Part shown: positions 30,527 to 62,904 of the stretch, in pieces | How the letters are laid out: the number at the start of each line of letters is the position of its first letter | Numbering within the stretch: position 1 is the first letter of the stretch | NCBI RefSeq assembly: GCF_015832195.1 | Contig: NC_052019.1 | Coordinates: 49,231,016-49,295,015 of the forward strand | Direction of reading: 5' to 3' | Length of the DNA stretch: 64,000 nucleotides | DNA from: Motacilla alba alba | Taxonomy: Eukaryota; Chordata; Aves; Passeriformes; Motacillidae | Translations under genes and position numbers: made by a program | The notes under the pieces: generated by a model | Seen by the model: the letters and a program-made list of their open reading frames with translations, nothing else | Databases searched by the model: none | Told to the model about the DNA's origin: nothing

Positions 30527-31196
30527 AGGACACAGCCAAGGAAGCCGAGCCAGGGACCCGCACAGCAGCAGCTGCTCTCCTGGCCCGGGCCCTTCTCAAC
30601 CAGCACCTCTCCTTGTGGGACACCAGGAGAAGAGAGTGAGGAACTCACCTGTGCTGGTGGCACTGCTGGTCCTGCTGTGCCCAGACAGGACATTGAAGGA
30701 TGTCTCTCCCAGGAAAATGCTTGTACTAATAAAGGCTTTTAAACCAACTCATCTGACACAGTGCACTCAATCAACAGAGGCTCCAGGGCCTTGGGACAAT
30801 TGGTTGGCAGATCAGGAACACACGCAGTGATTTCCTTGACCTGTCGGTAACGAGGAATTATACTGGTAGGAATAGGCAGATCCATGGCGTCAAGGCATGG
30901 CTCCAAGGCTGGTGGGAGCAAAAAAATATTGGGTGTTTGACTGTGGGGTGATCCATTCACCATCTCATCTACAGACACCTGACAGGATGAGCCATTCTCA
31001 GAGGGGAAAAGGAGTTCTAGCACTGGAGCCAGCAGGGCTCTTTGACAGAGCTTTACACTAGTCTGGGAAGGGCAATGGGAAAATACCAGGCTGGCCTGTG
31101 ATGAAGAGTGGGATTGTGTACCAAAATGTGAGGAAAGGAGCAGTAAGGACATGCCTCAATCTGCTTCACAAGTGTTGGCTACAAAGTACCACTCGT

Positions 31197-31520
31197 GAAA
31201 ATGTTTCTATACCAATGAATGCAGCTCGAGGAACCAGCAATGATGACCGGGAAGCTGTCGCCCGATGCCAGAGACTTGACAGCCTGGGTATAAGTGACAC
31301 TGGTGGGACAAGTCCTGTGACTGCAGTGCCCCATTGCATGGTTACAGGCTATTCAGGAGGGAAAGGCAGGGCAGAAGAGGCAGGGAGGTAGCACGGCATG
31401 GAATGGAAGGGTTGGAAGGTATGGAGCTGAACTGGCCCAGTTAAGAGCCTCTGGGTGAGAATCAAGGGGCAAACAAATTATATGGATGTCACCATTGGTA
31501 TCTACTACAGACCCATCACT
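31197..31520 (+). mobile_element. Degenerate CR1-type endonuclease fragment, spacer 3
   Basis: Same relic as in spacers 1 and 2, essentially identical to that of spacer 2. Confidence 0.65.
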
Positions 31521-33558
31521 GTGCTCTGTACTATTCTCTCCTAATTTTTCCCTCTTTGATTCCTATTTGTCTCTTTACATCCTGATGTATGGAGGCTTTT
31601 CTCCTGCTCTAGTTTTCACTCTGAAACATCCTCAGAGAAATGTACAGACTGTAATGGGGAAGAGACATTGAACGTGCATTTCTGTCCCATCACACTCACA
31701 TGTGGGTGCCAGAGGTGCTATCCCTAGGCTATCAGAAATCCTAAAGTAAAATTCCTCCTCGGCAATGTAACTGCAGAGTGAAATTCTGTGGGATGTACTA
31801 TGAGCACAGCTGGTCTGACACAGGAATTTGTTCTGAGGAAAAAAAAAAAAAGAAAGGCAAGGCTATGGTCCTAATGGGTGCCCCCCAAGTTGAGATATTC
31901 TAATATTCTGTGATAGCATGGACTCAAAATCAGCAATTGCTCTAAGAGTCCTGTTCTCTATTTTAACATTTTTCCCGCAGCCATTCTCCTCCACTAGGCT
32001 GAACAGAACCAATTGCTCATTTTAATGGATCTTTATCAGAATTTTTTTCTATATCTCTGCCAGGTACAATACACCAGGCTGAATCTAACTCCCACTTTCC
32101 TTACCTCATTTGCCTCATACTGCTATCATTTTGGAAGAGGTACACAATATTTCTGTTCTTATGGAAATTAAAGCACCAGGACATCTTTTAGAATAGTGAA
32201 TTATCAATACTGCTAACAAATCCTGCTAGGATATCATCTAGTTTGTCCTTCACAGCAGAATGCAAACATTGTCTCTGCAACAGGTGCCCACTTACACTGT
32301 GGACAGAAATGTAATGCTGGGTCATTAATAAGGGCACTCATATCAGACTCCGACTTGTAATTAAAAATTACAGAAGCCTGCTGCTGGCACCAGAAAAGAT
32401 AAGATTTGTACTTAGCCCTCATAAGTGCATTTCAGCATCTGTTCCACAGAGATTTCTGGCAAATATTCTACTGTCTCTCCACCTCTTTGATAAAGGCAGC
32501 TAACAACCAGAACATAAAGAGGGGGACACAAAACTGACTACCAAGATGAAGACACACACCTTGAATTCTGTGCCTGTGTGTGTACTAACATCTGACCTCA
32601 CCAATCAGCTATTAAAGCTTATAAAATGCATGACTGTTTACAGCAACTCAGGGGAGCACACACTGTAGAACGTGGAGACAAATGATCTGCCATTAAAATG
32701 TCAATCATTAAATCCATGCCTGCTGACATACAACTTGGATCTTATTTTCCCTCTATTACCTGGATAAGAAGAAAACAACAACAAACACCTGTCTGAAAGA
32801 GATACAAAAAGCTGCACAGCAACAGGATCTCAGTATCAGCTCCCTACAATCAATACCTACCCATTTCAAGTGTTTTGCAGATGTGCCAGCTCCCCAGGGC
32901 CCTTCACAGCTGCAAGCAGGGCCGACAGAAATTCTCCTTTCACATCACTGGTGGGTTTGCAAGTTTGGGGGACTAGAGCATCGCATGGATGTTTTAAGGA
33001 AAAATAACAGTACGTATTTGAAAGATCTTTTTACAGCCATTGTGTCGGTTATACACTCAACAGCAGACATTAGACACATCTTGAGAGCCACGAAGTGCCA
33101 GCACAAGTAGCACATTTATGCCCTTAGGTGTGAGATGAAATCATAAGCCACCTGTATGGAATGCTATCTAGGAAGCAGGTGAACAAATTCATTCTTTGTT
33201 ACAGGACTTCTGAAATGTGTTGGTTTCAACTTCAAATACTGCCAACCCTATGGGATATCAGCCACAGAGCACTTGTCCTCTGGAATGGCTTTCCAGCCCT
33301 TGTGCAAGGCAGAAAACGGAACGGGAATCAAAGCCAACTGATCTATGTCCCAGGAGTTCTGTATACTGGGTCTGTCTGAACAGCCTACAGAGTATTTTTG
33401 GTTTTGGCTGAGCACTTAAATCAGCCCACTTTCAGGCTGAAGTATAAGGCACAGGAAAGGCACAGGAAAGGCACAGGAAAGTACATGACAATCTTGGAGA
33501 AGAAGTGTATTTTTGCTCCACGACATCTGGTGGGAGATCTGCCAGGATAAGAGGCATG

Positions 33559-33794
33559 AGGGACAGTAGGCTTAATCCAGATATTAGGAAGTAATTCTTT
33601 ACTGTGACAGTGCTGAGGCACTGGAACAGGCTGAGGAGAAGTTGTGGATGCTCCCTTCCAGGCAGCATTTGAGGCCACTCAGATGTGGCTATGAGCAAGT
33701 TCCTCTAGTGAGAGCTGTTCCCGCCCATGGTGGGGGCTGGAAGGACATGATCTTTAAGGTCCCTTCTAAACAAGGCCATTCTGTGATTTTGTGA
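33559..33794 (+). mobile_element. CR1 LINE 3'-terminal fragment, spacer 3
   Basis: Same insertion as in spacers 1 and 2, ending in the ATTCTGTGATTTTGTGA tail. Confidence 0.85.
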
Positions 33795-34552
33795 AGGACA
33801 TGTGAATCAACTGTAGAGCTGAACGTGCCAAGCTTGAGTCTACAGCGCAATGCCCTCCTCATTCATGAAGGTTACATTTTTTTCTAAACATGTCTGGCCC
33901 ATTTTTGCTAATCCAAATGCCAGAAGATGGCTTTTGATTAAAAAAAAAAAATCTCTATATATATACACACATATGAACTATCTCAATAACCAAAGTGCTA
34001 ATTTCTCCCCATTATATCATTCTAAATGGCTAGTGAACAAAAAAGAGGGTTCATGTCATTAGTGCCAGCCTTCTAGGAAATTATCCCATTCCTTAGGTTT
34101 GCAAAAGTGTCCTTTCAGCCACACACAAGGAAGATTCCTTTGGAACTGAGGGGGTTACATCACACTCTGGCTGCAATCTTAGCCTGGTCCTCCAACAAGC
34201 TCTCGCTCATCCAATCCCTGCAATGCATCACCTTGTCCAATGCCTCAGCAGAAAACAGCTCTGGGGGAACCTGAAGAGCCTGGATGGAATGAACCCACCG
34301 ACAAACCTGGTTACACCGGAGTGAAGCAAATGGGTACTTGGGGAAAAAATCCTCTTCTGACACTTTCTGCCATTACTGATCTGGTGAAAATAGCTGCGAT
34401 AACACAGACAGTCAAGCTTCAAACCAGGAGGACACCTGCCTTTGTCCACCACGCAACATTTTCACTGACTTTTGATTTGTTTTGGGGTTTTTTTTGTTTT
34501 TTTTTTTTTAATTTTTAATCCTTTTGCAAATATAATGGTGTGAAGGGCCACC

Positions 34553-34733
34553 ATGTCAAAGGCTCCGACCTGGCAAAAACTGGACTGCGAGGAAGCCCCA
34601 GCAGTGATGCAGATCTCCTCCCTCCACACCTTCCAGAAGAAACTGGAAGAAACCAACCAATCTTTCGCAGCACTCTGAGCCTTTCAGGAAGCGAGAGCAG
34701 GGAATGACCCAAGGGCAGAGTCACTGATAAAAG
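34553..34733 (+). promoter_or_regulatory. Putative promoter of array copy 4
   Basis: Receptor-like motif at 34553-34565 is altered in the first half (ATGTCAAAGGCTC), CCAAT is at 34657-34661 and GATAAAAG at 34726-34733. Prediction only. Confidence 0.4.
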
Positions 34734-34968
34734 CCTCCCTCCCTGCAGGACTTCTGCTCCCGTCCATCTCCCTGCCGCTAGCCAGCTCCTCCCCTCAGCA
34801 CACAGTGCAGCCCAGCATCCAGCACCCGGCACACATTAACCTGCGCTCTCCAGAGACGCTGCCGCACCGGGACTGCTCCCGCTCCACGCCTGCGGGATCC
34901 TGCAACACGCCGAGGCAGCAGCTTCCTCCAGCCTGCGACAGCGACAGACACAGCTCGGCTAAGACCAC

Positions 34969-38922
<3,954 letters not shown>

Positions 38923-39130
38923 AGGACACAGCCAAGGAAGCCGAGCCAGGGACCAGCACAGCAGCAGCTGCTCTCCTGGCCCGGGCCCTTCTCAACCAGC
39001 ACCTCTCCTTGTGGGGCACCAGGAGAAGAGAGTGAGGAACTCACCTGTGCTGGTGGCACTGCTGGTCCTGCTGTGCCCGGACAGGACATTGAAGGACGTC
39101 TCTCCCAGGAAAATGCTTTTACTAATAAAG

Positions 39131-42100
39131 GGTTTCTGTCAAACTTGTCCTGTGTAATGCATTAAAACAAAAGTGTTTCCAGATGACAGGGGGAGCTCCC
39201 CCTTACATCACATCCCTTCCACCACACCCTTGTTGTCTGTAGTGATCGAAGGCCTTTGCCCGTCCTCTGCTGCTGCCTCCTACCTTCGTCTTCCTCAGTG
39301 AACTCGGCCCTCTCCTCTCTGCCCCCATCTCAGCTGGGTGAATGGTGCAGCTTCCAGCAAATCCCAGCAGGGAAACCACCCCTGCTGCTGCTCTGAAGCA
39401 TATTATATAAAGTAGTAGATAACTTTCTTATAATGATGTAACACTCATACAGCATCCATGGATGCTGTTTCATTTTTGGCAAATGCTATTGTTCTTTTAA
39501 TATATTTTCCAAACCAAGTCCCACGGTATATTAAAGTACAACTCTGAAAAATCTTCCCCAAAGAACAGGATTGTCACTCCAAGATGGTCATTCTGCTAAA
39601 CAGATCCTTCTTTCAGTGCTGAACATTGGACCCATAACACTACCATGCCTTTTGACCTCTTTTGTGCAACACTTATCACATCCCACAGCCCTTTGAACTT
39701 CTGGAAACCCCTCAGCACAATCAGCAATTACACAGAATATCAAGAACACACAAATGTGTTATTGAAGTTAAACAAATCCCATCCTGTCCACCAATTTTTG
39801 GTACCTTCTGCACATATTACTCTGCCATGACATAAAGTTAGCTATAATTCTCCTAACTACTTTTTAAACATAAGACAATAAGAGTGATGGTAATAAGTCA
39901 ACACCATTATAACTCAATAAATGTTAATTAACTGAGTTCTAGCACTTCCCTACTGAGAAAACTCCAAGAACTTCCAATAAACAATGTTTCCCTAATACTG
40001 CACATGCATCTGCACAGTCTTAATTTTATACAGGTGACAAGTCTCAAAAATGTAATCAATTTGCCAGGTATCTGTCTAACAAATATAAACACATAAATCT
40101 GTGCAGGACTGGGACAAAAGACAATAATGTTATCCTTTTTGGAAAAAATCTAGACCTAGCTGAAAAAAAAAAAAAGTTAGATCACTATAAAAAAAAAATC
40201 TTCCTAAAGTAAATTGTACTTGCACATTGGTAAACTTGCACTTTACCAATTATTTTGAACTGCTGTTACATGAAAAATTGCATAAGCCCTTCTGAGTACT
40301 GAGGAGCTCTCTGCTACAGCAGGGCCACCTGGTGGTCACCTGTCCCTGCTCCCCGGGCATGTTGCCTCGGATCTCGGAGATCCTCCTGCCCCTTCGGCAA
40401 CAATCACTAACTGGGCAGGACTTCAAATTTTAGCAGATAATTAGAGAGCTCCTCAAATTCTGCTTGATCCCTAAAACATCACCTGTTTCACAGCTAGCCA
40501 AATAATTACATTTGAAAGCAAAGACATTAATACAAACCAGAAGAAAATGCTGCCAAGTGCAAAAAAGGAGGTGACAGCACAACTCTTTCAGCACTTTGAT
40601 CTTTCAAATTTCCCTTGCATAGTTTTTTAATATTAACATATTAAAATCAGCACTTATTAGATCAGCTTTGTGTATTATTTGGTTTTCAGGGAATGCAGAG
40701 AGTACCCGAGAGTATTTAATCACAAAACTCCCCAAATTACTTATTTCCATATCTAAAATATTGAACATCTTTCAGCATCCCAACTTCATGTGTTTCTACT
40801 GCAAAACTGTCATGGTCACTTTCACACTTATTTTGAGTACATCAGATTAGTTTTGAAAAGTTATTTTACTCTAGTATACTTTAGAATTATACTAGGATCA
40901 ATTAGTGAAATTATTCCTAAAGTTTTTCCTTTGGAACCAACCATTTCTTGAATTACCAGATAATATTTAGATTTATATTTATGTTTACAAAATATTGCAA
41001 TTACCTAAGCATTATCCAAAGAAATACCAAGCAGCTTTGAGCATTTTTGAGCACAAGTCTTATCTTCCAGTACTTCACAGGAAAATGTAAGAAACTTAAA
41101 ATTCAAAAGGATGGTTTTGAGAGCAATGCCCCACAAAAAGAGAGTTGCACTCAAGCATCCACTGCTGGAACTAGCACACAGGTTATCCCGGCTCTAAGAG
41201 GGTTGCTCTAATGAAATATTTCTATCAAAACTAGTGGTTTTATTTGTAAAATTAACAGTATTAATAGAAGGGAAATTACCTGTGGGACAATGTAGAACCA
41301 ACCATATCTGCCTGGGGAAAACAAACCAGGCAATGTTTGTATTAACACATTTCAGTTTTGCTTCTGGGTAGACTTGTCAGTCTGCTCCAGCCTCCCTGTG
41401 CCTTGCCAATCTGCTCACCAGCATGTGAGGCTGCAGCCAGCAGTTCCAGTGCCAAAGCACCGGCTCCTCCTCCTCAGGGAGGCACACAGGCAGCTCCTGC
41501 CACTGGCACTCACACTGTCCCAGGATGGGCACCCTGGCAGATCACTTCCATCTTCGTTCAGCCATACACTGCCTGCCAAGCTTGCAAGAGATTTCTTCCC
41601 CCACTTCTTCTTGTGCTTCAAACTTAAACTAAGGTACAGAAAAAGCTTCACTAAAAAAACTAAAAAAAACCCTAATGCCTCTAGGGTACGCATTAGTTAA
41701 AAGAAAAAAAAGGAAAAAAATGTAATACAGATCCCTAGTTATTTTGCACTTTTCGCTCCGCTTTACAGACCACATCCACCAAACAAGAACATGGTTGCCA
41801 AGTCTCCCTCCTACATACTCAGAGTGCTTCCAAGCCCTCCTCTTTTCCCGATCCAAGCTGATGTTCCTGATTAAAATGTAACACCTGATAGAAGAACACC
41901 AAAATCAAACAAATGTAAAATCCAGAGCAGCAGTGGAAGTCCTCTCCTATAGAACTTACCTACATAAACCTGAAACATGTGACAAAGCGTGGATAGTTTA
42001 TTCAAGGTCATGGAGTGGTAACTTGATTTGCTTGCACGGTACTGAGAACAGAAAGAAAGTTGCAAAACCACTTACAGTGTCCAGGGGCTTCCAAAAGTAC

Positions 42101-43100
42101 ACAGCAACACTGGGGGCAGCATCACAAAACTGCAAGGGAAGGAAAGATGAAAAAATAATCTCTTTCACCTCTGAAATTAGACAACGAGTGTTAAAGAGGT
42201 TGATTTATGTATCTGTCCCTTTGTCCACCATAATCAGTAACTACAATGTTCAGAATGTCAAAGATACTTAAAAAACCAGAGCATCTGTGGAGTTTAGCTA
42301 AACATAAAATGCTTGGAGGCTTTTTGGAAGCACTGACAAACCAGGGGTGGCCAAGAGCATGAAATTAGCTGGAGAGGTTGGCAGAGCTGAATTTAACCAA
42401 GGAAATGGACAAGGCCTGTGTTGATTTCAACAACAAGGTGTGTAACCTGTATACCACCCTCACTAGCCAAATTACCTTCCAGTTCCATGTCAGCTTTCAG
42501 GAGCCTACAGATTTAGTTTCTCATTTTAGTTTTGTTATTAAATGTTATGTTACTTTCATGTTATTTACTAAATGCCATAGTTGCTTATGTCCTGTTATTA
42601 ATTTTCCACATGCTGGTGCTGTTGTCTATCTGTAGTATTTGCTAAGCTTTTGTTAGCATGTCACTGGAAAATAAAAATTCCGTTCCTTACTGAGGGGGAC
42701 TTAGTTACACCCTGCCATTCCCCAAGCACCATCACCTCTTGTGGAAAATCCCAAGAGCTCACTGTTCCCCCCCATCCTACACAATCATGTCAGCAGAGCT
42801 CACAAGAAGCCCTCCCTACCCTGCCTGAAGAAAAACGTTTTTTTGGAAAATTAAACAACAGCATAAGCCAGTGAATGATCCCATCTTGCAGCAATAGCTC
42901 CTTTGCTTCAAAGGCTGATGAATGGAATGTGAAGAAGCCCAGTCAAAATTTCTGTCCCTCTGCAGAGCCCTTCACCTACCCTGGCAGCGAGCTGCCTTCA
43001 CCCAGTCTGAAGTAGTGTCTTCACATTGCCACCCAGTAAATCCTGCACCGCTGCAGTTCCTCCAGCCAAGAACAGATTCAGGCACAAAGGACAATGCTCT
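39131..43100. other. Intergenic region between the array and ADH5
   Basis: Unique, mostly AT-rich sequence with no exon of ADH4, ADH7 or any other gene that I recognise. Moderately GC-rich patches (39180-39400, 40310-40400, 41380-41600) contain no convincing reading frame. No recognisable transposon was found. Confidence 0.55.
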
Positions 43101-43685
43101 GCAGACATGGTCAGCTTCCCCCTGTGCCCAGGTGGGACACAGGCGGTACCAACACCTCCAGAACGGGAGCCAGGGCGGGATACCCAGCCCGGGGAAGGCA
43201 GGCACATCCAGGCACTGCTGCGGCCCTCGGGGAGCGGCGCAGAGGAGGCCGCGGCGTCCCGTTAGCCGGGAAGGAATTTGGGCAACCTGGAGTCGGCAGG
43301 AACAGGCCCACCGGCCGGGACAGCGGGCCTGCTCCCTCACGGGCACAGCAATGTCCATCTGCCGGCCGGACTAAAGGAGCCGCGATGGAAGACAGCGGTG
43401 GTGCAGCCGCCAGCAGCCACAAACCCGGCCACACGGCAAGGCAACACTGCGGGCACCCTCAGGAAACACAGAGACCGCGGCCCGCGCCGCGCTCTGCGGG
43501 AACAAAAGCGCCACAGCGGGGGCTGCGACCGACCCAGCGCGCCCCTGCCCTGTAAGGGTGGGAGGCGAAAAAGGGAGGAAGGAGCCAATTCCTTCGCCCG
43601 CCCCTGAGAGGGAGGCGGGGAGAGAGGCAGCGGAGAAGGAGGCGGGATCCCCTTCCCCTTCCGCTGGCAGCCGTAGCCGTGCGCG

Positions 43686-52885
<9,200 letters not shown>

Positions 52886-53149
52886 AGCCAAATGTGGATC
52901 TTCTAATTGGCCAGCACCATGCTAACTGCCTTTTTACAATGGAATTTTTGATAGAAGATAGAATCAAGCAACTGAAAACTCACTCGGACTAGGAAGACCA
53001 TGTATTTTAGGGTGAGCATTCTGGGTACTAAATAATAAGAAATTAACCACTGAATAGCATTATGGAATTAGTCCAGATTATAGAACTTCTGTTTCTATAC
53101 TCATTCTTCAAATTCAATAAGTGGCTAACTCAAATCTACTTAATAAAAG

Positions 53150-56100
53150 CTTATTTCTAAACCCAGTGTTGGAATTATTTAGCATTAAGAGTGACTGTGA
53201 TTGCTGTGTCTTACATATTTTCCTCTAGAGATATCATGGTGTGTATGTGACAGAGGGAGTGTTCTGCAGAGTCTACAGCAAATGATGTGGGATTCACTGC
53301 CCAAGGCACAGCTAAGCACAGGGGCGAGAAGCAGCATGCATTTGCTGCAACTGTGCTGAGAGAGGGTCCAGAACTTGTCACGTTTCTGAGGCTATTCTAG
53401 GACAACAGTGGATTGTAGCATCCAGCTCAATCCTGAAGCCAAATGTAGAGCAGACTTTGGTGTCCAGGGGTACCTATGTTCACTGGGGTGGTCAATGTTC
53501 TGCCTTATTTCTCACTGGTCTCTTTGGCAGCCTCTTGTAAAGATCATGACACAAACTCCTCTGGTCACTTGCTCTAGTAGTGTGCTCCAAGGCTTCAGTA
53601 GGACAGTTGTCCCATTTCCTTAACTTACTGGCAAATGAAGCAAACTTTGCAGCCAACACTGCAAAAACAGAGTGAGATTGTTACCTCTAGTCAGAAACCT
53701 GATCATGCCACTGAAGCAGAAAATACTATTATTAGAGCAAGTCTGCTCTTGAGGGCTGCAGGGGCACAGGAAAGAGCATTGTGTGATGATGGCTTCAGGG
53801 TTTTCAGGGATTTTTTTGTTGGAGGGGGAGGGGTTAAGTCTCAGTTTTGGAGTTGCAGATTTTCTTAACTCTAGATGAAGTGAACTGACTGGAAAAGGTT
53901 CTTTTTGTATTGAAACCTGGAATCAGTGCCTCACATCCATAAAAACTGAGAAATAGCAGAAAACAGACTGCAAAGCAGAGGCAGAATACCCAGCCAGTTA
54001 AAAAAAAAAAAAAAGTTAGAGACATAGAAACTCTGTGTTTTTCAGTGAATCAAGGACACAGATTAAGTGAGAAGTTTCATGTTTTAAAGAACCCTGGTCA
54101 AAACAACTTCTAGCAGCGAACACGGAATGCAAACAATAATCTTATTAGAAGAAATTCCCTCTCATCACCAACAATTACTCCGAGCCATTGCCATACAACT
54201 GGGACAATTACATCTTTCCCATCTCTCATTTAAAAATATCCCCTACAGCATTCGGAAAATAGTTGAGGTAGTGCATTTCTACTTTATTTCAGACAGTAAA
54301 GAATGAATGTGAATGTGGTAAGAATTCAATTTTGATCATCAGGAGGAAATAAAAACTGAATTTGTACCAAGAAAGTGAGCCCTTTAGCCCAGCAGTTAGG
54401 TGATTCTCAGTACCTCATAGCTCCAGGAAGGCTGGCTGAACAGCAGAAAATCCAGCAGAAAACTTGCTGTTAAGCAGTTCCAGTAAGAGTACTCAGTAAT
54501 TAGAAGGTGGTATCAATACAATGCTAGCTAACCTGGCAAACCACCCTCCAGCTGGATCTAACAAATATAACATACTTACACTGGAACAGCTGTTCCTCTG
54601 TGCTGCACAGACTAGTCAAGACCACACAATCTTGTCTGAATTACATTATTACTTCAGAGAATCTGCATCTCAGAGTGTTTGTGCGAAGCCATGCTGTAAT
54701 ACCAACAACAAAGAAATGTGGTGACACCAGAGCGCTTGGGTCAAAGATTTGCAGCTTCTTTCCAGCCTGAGGAGTTGATGTCCCAGCCGTTACTTCATCC
54801 TGCAAAGCTTTTGATTGAATGGAGCACGTTTGAAATAGGGTTTTTTTGAAGTTGTTGAGCAAACAAAAGGACTCAAACCCAAGAGCTTCTACCCCATTTT
54901 TGGTGATCAAGGTGCTGTATTGAACTGCACATCCACTGTGAATGAAATGTGCATGAACTCTGCTGGCTGTCATGTAAAACATGCAGGCTGGCCACTCTCC
55001 TCCTGCTGTTACTCTTACTCAACACCATCTACCAAACCTTCTCTCCTTAAATATTCAAGTCAAGTTGCAGAAACAGCATGAAGAATTTCCACACTGACTT
55101 ACAGTAAAGTAAGTCATTTTAATGTATTTTCCTTTTACAACAGTAAAGGGAAAATACATTAAGAGATTGATTCAGAACTAAGTGCAAGATTGTGGTTTTG
55201 GTAAAAGTGTATACAATTGCTAAAAATGTCATTAAAAAGTAGATTTAAGTTAGGATCTTTTATTTAAGTGGATAGCAATTTATGTAAGAATAAAAAATAG
55301 TTAATTTCCACAATCCAGTCAGCACAAGTCTAGTACGTCATATTCAAGCAAAGACACACCTAGATAGGTGAAAAAATAGTTTTTATCAATATTTTATTTA
55401 ATAAATTTTGTTCTCGAGGCTGATGTGCCCTCTTATGTTCCAAGATCTGGTGTAGATGCTAACTAAGCTTTCCACTCATTTAAAAATACTGCAATAGTAT
55501 GAACTCACTATAAGCAGTTACCATGCTGTGATTTCAATTTATAGGCAGAAATGCATAGTGTCATGGACTACCTGCATTAAAAATGTGCTAAATTTGGTCG
55601 TATCAGTGCAACAACAAAGAGGTATCCAAGTGGCACATGTGTGGGTTTAAGGGTGAGTTTTAACTGGGTGCATGCATATACCTGTGGGGCTTGCACTGCT
55701 GCAAGCAAACCTGGATGTAATGAAAAATTCTATGTCTGGGTTTGGATTACAAGACCAAAAAAAAAAGTTATTTCTGTTAAAAGCAGCTGCAACTTTTATT
55801 TTATAGACCAAAAATGAAGCTCCCCACCCCCTGCATCATACACACACACATAGAAAAGGCAAGACCATTGTAACCATTCAAGTGAAGGATATGGTGGGCA
55901 AACCTCCAGGACAGGCATCTCCTCAACACAGCTCATTCAGCACAGGTAATCCCACTCAAGTACTACAGTCTGTTTTGTTAAAAATCTCTACACACACACG
56001 CATACGCACGCACACGCGCTCTCTGTGCATCGTTTCAGGTCACTTTACTGCATAATTAAAACAAGAATAAAGTAATGAAAACATTGCAGTGATACAGCAA

Positions 56101-57679
56101 CAGAGGTCTGAGGCACTCAGGGCAGAGAAGACATTTTCTGGCAAATTTGGAAGTAGATGAGTCCAGTTCTGTGAAGCACTAAACCCTTTCCCCCACCTAA
56201 ATTCTGCAGTGCCAAGGGGAGCCAAGGGTATGCAGCACTTCATGTTCTTGGATCTGTGGCAACAAATTCACCAGACATTTTGTAAGAGGTGTATTTTATG
56301 CCCATGATTGTATGATTTAATGTCTGTGTTGGCTTAAGTATTTCTTGTGTTACAGTGGTGTAAGACGAAGTCTACAATGGGGTCTGAAAAATGTTTCATT
56401 ACAATTCAGAAGAAAAAATTAATTCCCTCAGCAGAGACGCTAAAGATGATGGAAGGGAAATGGGCATGGAAAAAGAAAGGGTAGAGAAAAGAGAGGCTTA
56501 ATCAATCCACACTCCTTAACATAACCATTTTCAGCTCACCATGACCCACTAATAAAATATAAAGGGGTATATATACCAACATGGCCCACTCTATACCCTG
56601 TCTGAGGAAAAAAAGATCAATTTTCATAGCTGCCCCCCTAAGACTTCCCAAAAGCCTGAAACTCACTCAACCAAGGGGGAAGAAAATGACCCGTTTAAAA
56701 ATTACCAAAAGAAAATGAATACAGTGTTGAACGTGTTTCATTTTCACACACTCAGACTTGTTTTGAGATATTTCACTGTAAGTCTTGCAAAACCAATCCC
56801 CCACAGCTACTGTGGATGTACTTTTTAAAAATGTCCCACAGTTAACAGACATAGGGATCCCATGAATCATGGGATCTTTTTGGTTCTTGTTGCATTCCTT
56901 TACCTAGGCAAGTCTGATACATCAGCTTCACCAAGATTTTGGTGCAGGAGGCTGCCTGCAAGTACTGCTTTGCCAAAAAGCAGCTTATTCCAGGGAGCTG
57001 CATATAAGACAGACTTTGTTAACTTCCCATCCTATCAAATCTCTAGCAAGAGAAACAAGTCCTGCCATTAACACAGTGTGCCACCCACAGTGGCAATCAC
57101 CACCGGCAGAGAGATGGGGGCAGAATTAAAGGTAGCCCGTTCTTGTACGTGCATGTCTTTCTCCCTTCTGCCCCATTCTCAAATGAACAAACAAGGCCCA
57201 AAATAGTATCTGCAGAAGTAAAGAGTTAAGTCTTTGGAATAAGAAATGCTTAAAATCTCAGGTGCCTCTCACAAACCAAGAGTGACAGGGCACACTGAAA
57301 TGGTGAAAAAAAACCTGGATCCCAAAATATCAAGTCCCAGTGGGAAAGCTTACCCACGCTTTTCTAGCTAATATCATGGCAGCAACAGAAGCAATTGTGG
57401 GTCTAATTGGAAGAAAGGTGCTAAAGAGATAATTGAAGAAAAAAAGGAAAGTACAGCATGAGTGTTGTAGGTAGGAGGAAAGCAGGAAATTCTTTAAATT
57501 CTTCTCTGCTTTTGCAGATATTGGGTCAGGTTCTTCGAGATATTCCTCTTATCTACAATCACTGAGAACAAAGTAAATGGTGAAATCTTTCTATTCTGTA
57601 CTCTTAAAAAAATGCATAGTACAGGGGCAAAAAATATTTATATATTTCTCATTCTGATGCACCTGCTCAGTGTGGACTA
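53150..57679. other. Convergent intergenic region and probable METAP1 3'UTR
   Basis: ADH5 (+) and METAP1 (-) end toward each other across this stretch. The part next to METAP1 is probably its 3'UTR; candidate minus-strand AATAAA signals appear as TTTATT, for example at about 55795-55800. A CA/CG dinucleotide-rich run lies near 55985-56020. No further exon is visible. Confidence 0.5.
55119..55162. repeat. Short inverted repeat (hairpin, 19-bp arms)
   Basis: TTAATGTATTTTCCTTTTA and its near-perfect reverse complement are separated by a six-base loop. One mismatch is visible in the arms. It lies in AT-rich sequence between the ADH5 and METAP1 ends. Function unknown; chance is possible. Confidence 0.6.

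Positions 57680-62904
<5,225 letters not shown>

Larger units (their letters stand above)
30734..34170. other. Array spacer 3
   Basis: Near-identical to spacers 1 and 2. A private feature is three copies of an 11-bp unit (GGCACAGGAAA) at about 33449-33482. It has the same two CR1 relics and no gene. Confidence 0.75.

Noticed and set aside
39131..43100. Hidden ADH4 or ADH7 exons between the array and ADH5
   Set aside because: None of the conserved exon signatures (GHE..G, CGxCxxC, GLGGVG, GRTWKG) was seen on either strand.
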